Part shown: in pieces, positions 24,642 to 32,755 of the stretch | Position numbering within the stretch: the first letter of the stretch is position 1 | How the letters are laid out: every line of letters starts with the position of its first letter | Assembly: GCA_959347315.1 (NCBI GenBank) | Contig: OY365811.1 | Location: 41,966,495-42,030,494, forward strand | Reading direction: 5' to 3' | Length of the DNA stretch: 64,000 nucleotides | DNA from: Bimastos eiseni | Lineage: Eukaryota > Annelida > Clitellata > Crassiclitellata > Lumbricidae | Program-made: the position numbers and the translations under genes | Notes under the pieces: model-generated | What the model was told of the DNA's origin: nothing | The model's database searches: none | Seen by the model: only the letters and a program-made list of their open reading frames with translations

Positions 24642-27600
24642 AAATAGATAGATAGATCGATAAAAATAGAGATAGATAGGACACAAGTAGAATAAATTAG
24701 AACAGACAGACACACACATACAGCCAAACATACATACATACATTCATAGACAGACAGACAGACAGACAAACATATCAATAAGATGGAATTAGATAAGATT
24801 ATACTCAAATGGACAATTAGATTATATTAAGATCTATAAGGACAGACGAAACAGACAGATAGATTAGATTCAACTCCAATGTGCAACTTCTTCTGACTAA
24901 CCGTCATGACCGGAGTTGAGCAGATGTTCCCCAAGGTCGCATCCAAACACCCTTTCCTTTACGATCCCCGTCTGCTTGAGCTGGGCCCTGGTCGGACGCG
25001 ACGAGAAGAACGACCGCAGGAACGAGATCAGCTTGCCCCGCCTGCGCAGGACTGAAACGGACAGGTGCCAGTCCAGAGCATAAATAAAGGAGGAGGGCAA
25101 TGCTGTTGATCCTTGTTATATTACACAGTGTTGTTAAACTGCAACTCCAAATATCGTTCCCTGGTTTGATCCTTGAACGACGACTATGTACTAAACTGGG
25201 AAAATTTCAACAGCTCGTAATTAAAGGATTAATTATTATTAATCTGCTTTTTAATTACAATTACCTGGCTTCGGAGGTAACTTGTTCGCCATGGATTCGG
25301 GAACATTTCCACTTATGACCTGGATGCACTCGCTTGGAAAGAATCCCACCTGGAAAAAGAATTAAAAAGAAAAAGATTATTAAGAAGAAGCAGACAGAGA
25401 TATCGAGAGACATAAACAGACAGAGAGTGAGACAGACAGAGAGAGATATACACAGAGACAAACAGAGACAGAGATAATGTGACACAGAAAGACACAGAGA
25501 GAGACGCACAGAGAGACACAAAGAGAGATACAGAGAGACAGAGTTACCAAGACATAGCAACAGGCACAGACAGACAAACAGAGACAGAGATAAACAGAGA
25601 AAGACACCCACACACAGACAAAAACAGACATACAGAGGCCGAGATACAGAAACAGAGAGAAACATAGATAGACAAACACTGAGACAGAGAGACAGACAGA
25701 GACAGACAGAGACAGACAGAGACAGACAGAGACAGACAGAGACAGACAGAGACAGACAGAGACAGAGAGCCATTGATGTTGGATAGTGATACCTGAAACT
25801 TGCACTTTCCCTGCCACCAGGACGATTCTTTCGCTGGCGGCATGTCTATGATTGACACAATATCACCAACCTATGAAAAAAACAAGAACAAAACCGCTTC
25901 TAATTAGTACTTTACCCCTTCACAAGACACCATCTTGTGCTCACTCTACTCTCGCTCATGCTCACTGCAATCTCTCACGCTCAAAACAACAAGAGAATTG
26001 TTATTAGTAGTAATTTTGACCGTCATGAGACAGCACTGTTGTGCTCACCATTCTCTCTTCTCCTCACTGCAATAATTATATCCTGCTCTATTCTGCTCAC
26101 TACGCTCTCCTTTGCTCACTGTGCTAACTTCTGCTCACTGTTCTCTCTTGTTCTCACTGTGCTCACTAGCAGTGTTGCTCTCACTAACTACGTCAAACTC
26201 GACGATGATGGTGATGATGATGAAGACGATGATGATGATGATGAAAGAGCAGGATCCGAGTTGCTCACCTCGAGCGATAATTCGTCTAGGGATTGGGCTG
26301 CGTATCGCTTGACGACGTGCCCGGCTGCCAGTGCAGGAACGTTGATGGTTCCGTTGTCCGTAGCAACGAGGTGGTTGCCACGGTTATCCATCTATGTAAA
26401 ACAAATACAACGCTCATTAGTATCACGTTGACATCTTTGTCTCCTTAATTGGCCTAGCATCCAGCATTAACCCTTTAACGACCAGCGTGTACTACAATGT
26501 ATGGGAAAACATGTGCAGCTGGTCATTAAAGGGTTAAAGATGTGAATTGGACTCTGTAAGAATAGGTGGTCCAGCAACTGGCATTGCTTTCCATTACAAT
26601 TTACACATTAGCAACAAATTATGCCTTACATATTACACCATAAAACTTACTCATTACAGCAAAGAAGTGAGTGCATGAGTGAATTGAGTAAGTGAGTGAG
26701 CAAGTGAGTGAGAGTGAGTAAGCAAATTAGTTAGTGAATGAGTGAACTAGCGAACGAGTGAAACAGTGGATGAGCGCTTAAACAAGTTAATTATCCACAG
26801 CTTACACATTACAGCTAACCCATTTACAACCCATTACGTCATACACATTACACCGTACACATTACAGCTTACACATTTACAACCAATTATGCCTTACGCA
26901 TTACAACTTACACATTTAGAACCCATTATGCCCTACGTATTACAACTTACACCTTACAATTACACAGGTACACATTACAACTTACACATTAACAACCCAC
27001 TACAGCTTAAAAATAAAGTTATAAAATCGTTGATTTAGTCGTTAGCCTACTAAAGTGTTACCTGAAATTGGGTCAAGTATGAACCAATTGGGTCAGGTGT
27101 GATGAAACGTACCTCCATCCAGGTGAGGATCGGGCCACAGTTGATCATGTTGCAAGCGATCGTCGAGAATCTCTTCAGGTAGATCGATAGAAGCTTCCGT
27201 TGGTCCTGATTGAAGGAATTTTGGAACAGAAATATACATTGATCGAATTCAACCATTATGTAAAGAACCTCTGGAATCAATTCAGAAATACCTCACCCCA
27301 ACCTTACATTCATCCATACATCCTTCCTTCCAACCATCCATATATCCATGACTCCATTGATACATCTTTCCATCCAATTCTCCATCAATTCATCCATCCA
27401 ACCACTCATCCTTCCATATTTATGTCCATCCTTCCATCTGGCCACCCACTGAAGCACTCATTCTACCATCCCTCCATCCATTCCTCCATCCATTCCTCCA
27501 TTCTACCATCCCTCCATCCTTCACTCAATTTGTTCATCCATAGCTTCCTTCCTCGCTCCACTCATCCATCGATCCATCCATCGATCCATCGATACATCGA

Positions 27601-30600
27601 TTCATCCATCCATCCATCCATCCAACAGTCCAATAACCCATCCATAAATCAAACCATCTCGCCAATCCGATTAATCAATTAATACGCCAATCAATCATTT
27701 CCTCCACAAACAGTCCACATATGCCGGTCGTATCCTAGCGATGATCTTCCACAATCCATCCATCCATCATTCAACAGAAATCAGTTGTAAGCGGAGAATT
27801 CATCTATTGGCTCAAAAGAAATCATTTTCTTCTTTAGACCGAGATCGTCGCAGCGTATTTTAACCGGCTCAGAAGTCACACATTTATCATCGTCATCATC
27901 ATTATTATTCATCATCAACATCATTATAATCATTACTAACATGCTACCACTCATCGACACCATCATCACTATCGTACACACCGCAGCCGACACATTATAA
28001 CTTGCACATCACAAAATAGACATTACAATTTCTACACCACAGCTTTTACAATACAACTTATACATTAGCAATCCATTACAAGTTAAACATCAAAAATTTA
28101 TTAAAAATGACAAATTACACACCACAACTTACACATGAACACTGCTAAAACCTACACATTACAAATTACAACATACACACCACAACTTATACATTACAAC
28201 TTACACATTAGCAATTCACTACAACTTATACATAACAAATTAGAAATTACAACTTACACACCACAATGTATACCTTACAACTTACACATTACACCTAACA
28301 CGCTACCACGCACACATCTACAACCTACACATTACAACTTGTGCCACGCATGCACGCACGCACGCACGCACACACACACTGCAACTTGAGCATTACAATT
28401 GACACGTGATAACCATTCGCACCTGCGCAGACTTTCCGGAAATGTCATTGAGGTCGATCTCTGGAAGGAGGCTGTACTTCCTATCGTAGATGCAGCGGTG
28501 CAGCTGGCGGTCAAGGTTGCAGAACCCTTCGAAGCTCTGGCGTACGACCCAGGCACGGTCCCTCGAACTCACCCGAATGTAGAACCTGCTGGTAGGAGGG
28601 GTAGCCTCGTCCTCAAGGGGGCGCCAAGATCGCTCTCTCTGTGGCGGTTGGGAAGAGGTGGAAGAGACTGGTGCCCCGCTGTCCGTTGACCGCGGCGTAC
28701 TGGTTCTCGGTGTGACAGAAGGGTCGTGGAAATCGTGGTGCTCCTCGTCAAGGCTCAGCTAAAAGGAGAAAACATACTGTCATGTTACTTATATCTGGAG
28801 TTGTAGTAACAGAAATGGCGTAATTGTAATGTTGTAACTGTAACAGCGTAAATGTAATGAAGAAACTGTAACACTGGCGACTAACATTATTTTATGTTGG
28901 AACTGTAGCATTGTAATTGTAAGCTTGTAATGCTGCAACTGTAGTACTGACTGTAATGCCATAGTCATAACATGGTAACTGTGTCATTGTAGCCTTTAGC
29001 TTGTAATGTCATAACTGTAACACTGACTGTATTGTTGTAGTTGTAACATTGCAACTATAACAATGTAACTGCAAGCTTGCAATGTTGCAACTGTAATGCC
29101 ATAACTGTATCACTGAATACTGTAGTCGCAATTTTGTAACTGAAAGGTTGTATCTGTAAGCCTGTAATGACATACCAGTAACACTGACTGTGCATTGCAG
29201 ATGTAGTGTGATACCCATATAATTGAAACTAGAAAATTGTAATATTCCAAATGTAATGTTACAAGTGTAATATCACAACTGTAAAACTTACTGTAATATT
29301 GTAAATGCAAATGTTGGAGCAGTCATAACTGCATTGCAGTAACTATATGTTCAAAATTTGATTTTGTGGCTTATACATATATATATATTAAATGACTACT
29401 CTACAAAATGCAGTTAGCAGTCTATTGACAAGAGCTGCATCATGTCAGTCCAAGTCTAACGACTTAGTTTGATGTTGACAGAACTATTTCGAACAGTCTT
29501 AAACATAGAAAACATACCAGTCTGGCAGTCATTACAAAACCTTAAAAGCACTGCTTTATAGAACAAATATTACATTTAAAAAGGTTTGCAATAATTTCCA
29601 AAATATTGAACTACAAACAAATTACCGAACCCCCAAGTACTGTCTCTTATAGGGCAAATAATACATCTAAAAGAGGTTTCTAATTATTGCGAACAGTGCT
29701 TACCTTTTCTAGAGTACAATAACCAGATAATGGGCATATAAAATATTACGGTACCCCTCTATTTCTAGGGTATAACTAGGTAAGGACTGTTGCATTGCCT
29801 CCCACCAGTATGCTGATGGCATGCAGGCCCAGCTTCATGGGCCCCCTCCTCAGCTTTCCAGATGGGTGAGTGCATGCTGGAGGCATCCTCTGTTCTGGAC
29901 TCCTGGCTTTCTTCTAATCGCCTCTCCCTGAACCTTGGCAAACCCAGTACATCTGGCTTAGTGGTCGAGTCCAACTAGGCAGTCAGTCCCTCCGTCAGAC
30001 TTTCCTCAACATCTCCTTTTCCCTATCTGTTCGAGATCTCGGCCTCCTTCTTGACCCTACCCTTTCCCTATTTGGCCACATAAATGCCCTTTCCCGCTCC
30101 TGCTTCTATCACCTTCGCCAGATCCTCTCTATTATACAGTCGTTCTCATTGCATGCTGCTTCCACGTTTGTGCACGCTCTGATCTGTTCTAGAGTTGACT
30201 TTTGGTAACATTGCCTTCATTTGACTCTCCTCTCACAACATCTCTAAGCAACGGTCTGATGCGACTGCCCGACAAATTGGTGGAATTCAAAAATTTGGTC
30301 ACATCTCTTCCTTCATTCACGAGTCCCTTCACTGGCTCCCTGCACCTCAACGCATTTGTTTCAAGACCCTTGCGTTGCAGCGTAACTGTCTCCTTGGGTC
30401 TGCCCCACCTACCCTCTGGCTCTCTGCACTAGGGTCTCCTCTATTCCGCAACGGGTTTCCCATCGTTCTATTGCCCGCGGACTTCTGATGGTTCCCCGCA
30501 TGCACTCTGCTACGGCCCAATAGCCTCCCCTTCCTATTCAAAAGGAGCTGCTTTCTCTCCCCTGCTGCCTTCCGGAAGTGCTTGAAGACTTTCCTTTTTT

Positions 30601-32077
30601 CAGTTTAGCTTTGTGCTGAGTCATGAGGACTTCTGATAGGAGTGGCGCTATATAAGTGTTTCATTACATTACAGTATTGAAATTAATATATCACATTATT
30701 ACACAACCGCACCGCACCGCCTGCCCACTCTTTATAGAGCAAATTTTAAATTTAAAAGAGGTTTCTAATTATTGCGAACAGTACCAACCTGCTCTAGGTT
30801 ATAATAAGTGGATCACACCATCAAAAAATTACAGAATTTTTATTATTCCACAGTTTAACGTCGTTGTATGACATCAATGGTCATTGACGACAATTTGAAA
30901 CACATACAGTACAGTGATAATAAATTCATAGAGTCCAAAAGACATAATTCATAACTGTCTGAACTTTAAATTTACGTTTATTGTTTTACACATAAATAAT
31001 AACGGATTAACATCATCTATAATACATGTCATGTGGTATCTCATGCAAATGTAACATTGTTTGCATCAATATTTGGATCATTCTCTGATATCCATTATAA
31101 AACCTCTTTAATTGCAGTTAATTCAGCGGCATATCTACAAGAATCATTACAGAGACGGACTTGTTTATATATCTCCAAGGAAGGGATTGTATATGCAGCA
31201 GCAACTAAATTATCAGCTTTAGATCCATCAGTGTATATATGTATGTACTCGTGATATTTATTGATATATTCCTAGGAAAAAAGACGAATAAATTCCGAAT
31301 TGTCTAATTTCTTGTTTACTGATTTGTGAAGGCTAAGATCAACGTTAATATCACTATTTAACCAAGGAGGATTAATGAGAAATTTTGGAGCTTGAAACAA
31401 GCAGTTTGGAAATTACATTAACCCGGCTGCTTTGAATTTATAGAGCGAATATTACACTTATAAGAGGTGTGTAAATAATTTCGAACAGTTGTCACCGATT
31501 CTAGGGCATAATAACTAGATCCCGACCATAGTGATTATCACACAATTTATTACTGCTTTACTTTTATAGAACGAATTAAACACTTAAAAGAGGTTTATAA
31601 TTATTTCTGACAGAACTCGTACGGTATATTACATCTTGGTTCTAAGTACTAAACTGCGCACTGATTACAGCATAGCCTCACCATTTTCCTAACACAGCAT
31701 TTATTCGCCATACTAAAAAATTCTGGTACCCAAGACAGAGAAATTCCGGACGCCTAAGCAGAGAAATTCCCGGCCCCAGGAAAAGAAATTCCAGGCCCCT
31801 ATGGACTCCACACCAACCATATATCAGATCGGAATTAATCAATTTCAACACACAATACTATTCAATGTTGTCGTGCCACAAGAGCTTATTAGTGGCGCCT
31901 CATAAATTCTGGTCTTACGATTACTCTTACCTGAATTGCTCCAAGATCGACGACGTCGTAGTGGAAGTGGGCGCACTCCTTGAGCTTAGGAAACCGCGAA
32001 GGTCCATCAGAGGCCGATGTAGAGGGCAGCATCGCTGCTACGACCCTTGACCCTTCACCCGGTGACCTCTCACGACC
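14687..32077 (-). CDS. ARHGAP32/33-like: Rho GTPase-activating protein 32/33-like (RICS/TCGAP family), complete 17-exon coding sequence
   Basis: Seventeen exons join without a frame break to 6003 nt (2000 aa plus stop, counting from the Met at 32032). In order: CAHFHY motif and PX domain (about residues 18-200, in exons 1-3), SH3 domain (about 190-257; LSLEVGDIVSIIDMPPA, SWWQGK, GFFPSEC), RhoGAP domain (about 307-505), then a long Ser/Glu/Pro-rich tail. The arginine finger is R345 in GIVDGIYRLSG, and YFRELPNPLFTYLLYD and NLAIVWAPNLFR are the other GAP signatures. Family members stimulate GTP hydrolysis on Cdc42/Rac/Rho, bind phosphoinositides through PX, and act at membranes and the actin cortex. 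Post-GAP motifs (HRPKSL, KYIDVGGGP, PRCHSLHA) match ARHGAP32 specifically. Length is like vertebrate ARHGAP32 (~2,090 aa). Whether an additional upstream exon exists is unresolved. Confidence 0.93.
18541..18690. repeat. AATCAATCAATCAAACTTGATACATT repeat (intron 16)
   Basis: About four degenerate copies of a unit built on TCAATCAATCAAACTTGATA lie immediately upstream of exon 17. Confidence 0.75.
18800..18935 (-). repeat. Dispersed repeat shared with 58125-58230
   Basis: Both loci carry the order AGTCATCAGTGGT/AGTCACCAGTGGT, GTGTGGAACTAACCAACAGATT/GTGGAACCAACCAACGGATT, TCAACAGCCGACATG/TCGACAGCTGGCATG. The identity of the source element is unknown. Confidence 0.55.
19048..19209 (-). CDS. ARHGAP32/33-like: RhoGAP exon 16
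   Basis: The exon spans residues ~675-729. It contains an imperfect internal repeat (YMTQGSG, YMTQGSS) and the Ser-rich RPRTKSCNSSLSDSSDLDER. The acceptor is TTCTTTCAG... read as CTCTTTCAG|AAG, and the donor is CAGA|GTAGGA. Phases match both neighbours. Confidence 0.85.
19285..19705. repeat. Degenerate ~50-bp tandem repeat in RhoGAP intron 15
   Basis: Repeated alternation of ACATTTAAATGTAAATTG, TAAACATGTAAATGG and TACAATTGGTACAAATGT. Units are diverged and contain many small palindromes. The tract ends in a LINE-type GTGCTATATAAATG motif near 19715. Confidence 0.65.
19925..20110 (-). CDS. ARHGAP32/33-like: RhoGAP exon 15
   Basis: The exon spans residues ~613-675, including RRRRLRMAKSVDTLFYGG, which aligns with the LRSAKSEESL block of vertebrate ARHGAP32/33. 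The acceptor is TTTCTCAG|TTC and the donor is GCAG|GTTTGT. The donor is weaker than the others, but the phase is exact. Confidence 0.86.
20120..20285. repeat. ~22-bp minisatellite in RhoGAP intron 14
   Basis: The unit is GGTACAGGAACGCAAGACAG with variants, six to seven copies, adjacent to the acceptor of exon 15. Confidence 0.8.
20758..20885 (-). CDS. ARHGAP32/33-like: RhoGAP exon 14
   Basis: The exon spans residues ~570-613, a basic/Ser-rich linker with KKPRKERKASLSNLKAIFSR. This corresponds to the SW(R/K)SFF-type segment after the GAP domain. The acceptor is TCTTGCAG|CAA and the donor is CAGG|GTATGG. Confidence 0.84.
21162..21342 (-). CDS. ARHGAP32/33-like: RhoGAP exon 13
   Basis: The exon spans residues ~510-570. 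It has RHRPKSLMPLPSKLLSLEEA and KYIDVGGGPTAL, both conserved with vertebrate ARHGAP32. The acceptor is GGTTTAG|GCG. The donor is placed at AAGGG|GTATGA so that phase matches exon 14; the frame stays open past it, so the end is inferred from homology. Confidence 0.85.
21926..22053 (-). CDS. ARHGAP32/33-like: RhoGAP exon 12 (end of GAP domain)
   Basis: The exon spans residues ~467-510, with SKELEQIQCSTAALSGVGIQ and FLIMYADVIF forming the last helices of the RhoGAP fold. The acceptor is GTGGGTCAG|GTC and the donor is GCCG|GTTGGT. Confidence 0.86.
22310..22395 (+). mobile_element. CCGAGT-rich hAT-like end in RhoGAP intron 11
   Basis: CTCGGACCCATTTTTT, GAGCCCGAGTGATGCCGAGT and ACTCGGCTGAG parallel the right half of the bounded element at 56461-56893. 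It ends about 30 bp from the exon 11 donor. Confidence 0.5.
22427..22534 (-). CDS. ARHGAP32/33-like: RhoGAP exon 11
   Basis: The exon spans residues ~431-467 with SYLMRHLCLLASHSSKTNMH and the invariant NLAIVWAPNLFR motif of RhoGAP domains. The acceptor is TGTTCCAG|AAC and the donor is CCG|GTAAGT. Confidence 0.93.
22945..23021 (-). CDS. ARHGAP32/33-like: RhoGAP exon 10
   Basis: The exon spans residues ~406-431 with DVVQQLPPPHYR, a signature of RhoGAP domains. The acceptor is TTGATCAG|CTG and the donor is CAG|GTACGG. Confidence 0.9.
23491..23635 (-). CDS. ARHGAP32/33-like: RhoGAP exon 9
   Basis: The exon spans residues ~357-405: RVPELTEDLFVQDVHCISSL, then YFRELPNPLFTYLLYDNFA. The acceptor is TTGTATCAG|GAA and the donor is GCG|GTCAGT. 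Confidence 0.95.
23860..24180 (+). repeat. Unidentified retroelement-like block, RhoGAP intron 8
   Basis: GC-richer, purine-rich sequence with phrases such as GACCAGGGGAGAGAACTAGA and CATAAGTAAAGCCGCATG. It resembles LINE 5'/coding debris, but I could not place it in a family. Confidence 0.3.
24345..24447 (-). CDS. ARHGAP32/33-like: RhoGAP exon 8 with catalytic arginine finger
   Basis: The exon spans residues ~323-357. It contains ESHGIVDGIYRLSGVASNIQ, whose Arg in YRLSG is the catalytic arginine finger (R345 by this count). The acceptor is CTTCTGTAG|TGC and the donor is CTCAG|GTGCAC. Confidence 0.95.
24535..24780. repeat. (GACA)n / (GATA)n microsatellites, RhoGAP intron 7
   Basis: A pure GACA run of about 10 units lies near 24595-24637, inside a GATAGATA- and CATACATA-rich block. 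Confidence 0.9.
24902..25051 (-). CDS. ARHGAP32/33-like: RhoGAP exon 7
   Basis: The exon spans residues ~273-323, a basic linker (RRRGKLISFLRSFFSSRPTR) entering the GAP domain at VFGCDLGEHLLNSGHD. The acceptor is CCGTTTCAG|TCC, and an antisense LINE tail begins just upstream of it. The donor is GACG|GTTAGT. Confidence 0.94.
25062..25150 (+). repeat. RTE-like LINE 3' tail antisense to RhoGAP gene
   Basis: GGTGCCAGTCCAGAGCATAA, AAAGGAGGAGGGCAATGCT, ACACAGTGTTGTTAAACTGC. It lies directly upstream of the exon 7 acceptor, so the branch-point region of that intron may derive from the element. Confidence 0.65.
25265..25349 (-). CDS. ARHGAP32/33-like: RhoGAP exon 6 (end of SH3)
   Basis: The exon spans residues ~245-272 and starts VGFFPSECIQVI, the last SH3 strand. 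The acceptor is TTTTTCCAG|GTG and the donor is CCAG|GTAATT. Confidence 0.93.
25382..25772. repeat. (CAGAGA/GACAGA)n array, RhoGAP intron 5
   Basis: 390 bp of CAGAGACAGACAGAGA-type steps end in a regular 12-bp GACAGACAGAGA array about 20 bp from exon 5. Spurious open frames cover it on both strands. Confidence 0.93.
25793..25870 (-). CDS. ARHGAP32/33-like: RhoGAP exon 5 (SH3 core)
   Basis: The exon spans residues ~219-244: VGDIVSIIDMPP and SSWWQGKCKFQ, including the paired SH3 tryptophans. The acceptor is TTTCATAG|GTT and the donor is CAG|GTATCA. The intron beside it is a long GACAGA array. Confidence 0.94.
26205..26246. repeat. (GAT)n microsatellite beside exon 4
   Basis: GATGATGGTGATGATGATG-type run ending about 25 bp from the exon 4 donor. 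Confidence 0.85.
26269..26391 (-). CDS. ARHGAP32/33-like: RhoGAP exon 4 (PX-SH3 junction)
   Basis: The exon spans residues ~178-218 with TINVPALAAGHVVKRYAAQS and LDELSLE, where the SH3 begins. The acceptor is TTTTACATAG|ATG and the donor is GAG|GTGAGC. Confidence 0.93.
26471..26533. mobile_element. 63-bp piggyBac-like miniature element with TTAA flanks
   Basis: TTAA (26467-26470), then CCCTTTAACGACCAGC...GCTGGTCATTAAAGGG, then TTAA (26534-26537). The inverted arms are about 17 bp with one mismatch. TTAA duplication is the piggyBac signature. It sits in RhoGAP intron 3. Confidence 0.75.
26800..27010. repeat. CTTACACATTACAACTTACAC degenerate repeat
   Basis: About eight diverged units, RhoGAP intron 3. 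The same motif family returns at 27980-28370. Confidence 0.75.
27113..27205 (-). CDS. ARHGAP32/33-like: RhoGAP exon 3 (end of PX)
   Basis: The exon spans residues ~147-177: DQRKLLSIYLKRFSTIACNM and NCGPILTWME, the C-terminal helices of the PX-like domain. The acceptor is CAATCAG|GAC and the donor is GAG|GTACGT. Confidence 0.93.
27295..27765. repeat. (CATC)n degenerate microsatellite
   Basis: Long ATCCATCCATCC tract with TTCCTCCATT variants, RhoGAP intron 2. Confidence 0.9.
27980..28390. repeat. ACTTACACATTACA repeat plus ACGC/CA tract
   Basis: The same unit as at 26800-27010, ending in CACGCACGCACGCACACACAC at about 28352-28378, about 40 bp from the exon 2 donor. Confidence 0.8.
28423..28758 (-). 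CDS. ARHGAP32/33-like: RhoGAP exon 2 (PX core)
   Basis: The exon spans residues 35-146. A Ser/Thr/Pro-rich insert (~40-85) is followed by the PX body with WVVRQSFEGFCNLDRQLHRC and DRKYSLLPEI. The acceptor is TCCTTTTAG|CTG and the donor is CAG|GTGCGA. The low-complexity insert is longer than in the vertebrate proteins. Confidence 0.92.
28790..29350. repeat. TGTAACTGTAATGTTGTAAC degenerate repeat, RhoGAP intron 1
   Basis: More than 20 loosely related units of about 20 bp (TAACTGTAACATTG, CTGTAATGTTGTAAC). Confidence 0.75.
29790..30645 (+). mobile_element. Degenerate CR1/L2/jockey-group LINE remnant in RhoGAP intron 1
   Basis: QYADGM near 29808 corresponds to the catalytic YADD box (second Asp lost). 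SSNRLSLNLGK, then LFGHINALSRSCFYHLRQIL, ASTFVHALICSRVDF and a frameshifted ESLHWLPAPQRICFK follow in order. The 3' end reads GTGGCGCTATATAAGTG, TTTCATTACATTACA. It has multiple frameshifts and is inactive. Confidence 0.72.
30838..31270 (-). mobile_element. LINE 3' end with RNase H domain remnant
   Basis: On the minus strand YTDGSKADNLVAAAYTIP followed by YAAELTAIKEVL matches the catalytic DG and AEL.AI blocks of the C-terminal RNase H found in I/R1/ingi-type LINEs. A stop follows. The 3' end (TTGTCGTCAATGACCATTGA, ACGTTAAACTGTGGAATAAT) recurs at 38305-38565 (+), 40785-40870 (-) and 47735-47815 (-). Confidence 0.72.
31720..31808. repeat. Short AGAGAAATTCC minisatellite
   Basis: About three units of GACAGAGAAATTCCGG / AAGCAGAGAAATTCCCGG / AAAAGAAATTCCAGG, the same unit as the larger array at 50320-50705. 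Confidence 0.75.
31931..32077 (-). CDS. ARHGAP32/33-like: RhoGAP first recognised coding exon
   Basis: From the Met at 32032-32030 it encodes residues 1-34, ending KLKECAHFHYDVVDLGAIQ, the conserved family N-terminal motif. The donor is CAG|GTAAGA. The frame is open upstream through a possible acceptor (TTGTTGTCAG, exon start 32077), adding 15 in-frame codons. The true start could therefore lie in an unseen upstream exon or be this Met. Confidence 0.85.
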
Positions 32078-32139
32078 CTGACAACAAAGTCAAGCCGTTC
32101 ATTGATGCTTGAGATACAGGTCTACAATGAAGAAGAATA

Positions 32140-32225
32140 ATAGGTCAAGGCGGAGGTCAAGGTCAAGGTGGGGTCAAGGTAGAGGTCAAAACACAGATCA
32201 ATTCAAAGTTCAAGACTAAGGTCAA
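32140..32225. repeat. AAGGTCAAGGTGG short tandem repeat
   Basis: Six to seven variants of CAAGGTCAAGGT just upstream of the first RhoGAP exon. Confidence 0.7.
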
Positions 32226-32529
32226 CAGTGAAAAAATAATGATGTATTTTATATTTAGAACTTCCAAAAATTATACAAATATTTAAACTAAAATGTATAA
32301 ATTTAGTTGCAGTTTAAACAAATATTTTATATACATAAATTCCAAAAAAAGAAAAAAATATTTAAACTTAACTCTGTCAGGAAAATTTCGACAAGTCAGC
32401 TAGATTACAATTAAACTAAAATTTAATTGAATTGAGGTTGATAGTAAAAAATAATCTGTTATCGCATATTTATAACTTTAAAAAAAAATAAACAAATATT
32501 TCTCTAAAGGTTAACATGGGGTTGGTTGA

Positions 32530-32630
32530 GACTGCGGTGACAGTTTCAGTTTAACTACACTGCGTACTAACAAAGATGATGAGCATTGCCATCCTCCTAT
32601 GTTCTCACTTAGGATTGGCACTGTCAGAGC
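32530..32630 (-). repeat. RTE-like LINE 3' tail, minus orientation
   Basis: Reverse-complement order of the unit seen at 46755: AGTTTAACTACACTGCG, ACAAAGATGATGAGCATTGC, GGATTGGCACTGTCAG. Confidence 0.6.
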
Positions 32631-32755
32631 GCATCAGACACACCCACTGATCTGACGCAGCAATTGACCAAAGCACAACCTGGCCCCGCTGATTTCATGA
32701 GCTGGCTCCCTGATGTGGTTATTGTGAGATATTTTCTAAGATTTACATTACATTA

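Larger units (their letters stand above)
29550..31625. repeat. Five-copy ~95-bp repeat family interrupted by LINE fragments
   Basis: Copies near 29555, 29640, 30728, 31435 and 31560 share TTTATAGAGC(A/G)AAT, AAAAGAGGTTTCTAATTATT, GCGAACAGT and TCTAGGGTATAATAA. The arrangement suggests an older tandem array broken by the LINE pieces at 29790-30640 and 30838-31270. Confidence 0.65.

Noticed and set aside
25261..25858. CLSLSVSVCLC-type open frames in RhoGAP intron 5
   Set aside because: GACAGA microsatellite translation; the real coding there is exon 5 (25793-25870) and exon 6 (25265-25349).
31033..31254. 73-codon plus-strand open frame
   Set aside because: The opposite strand carries the RNase H motif of a LINE remnant, so this is its shadow.
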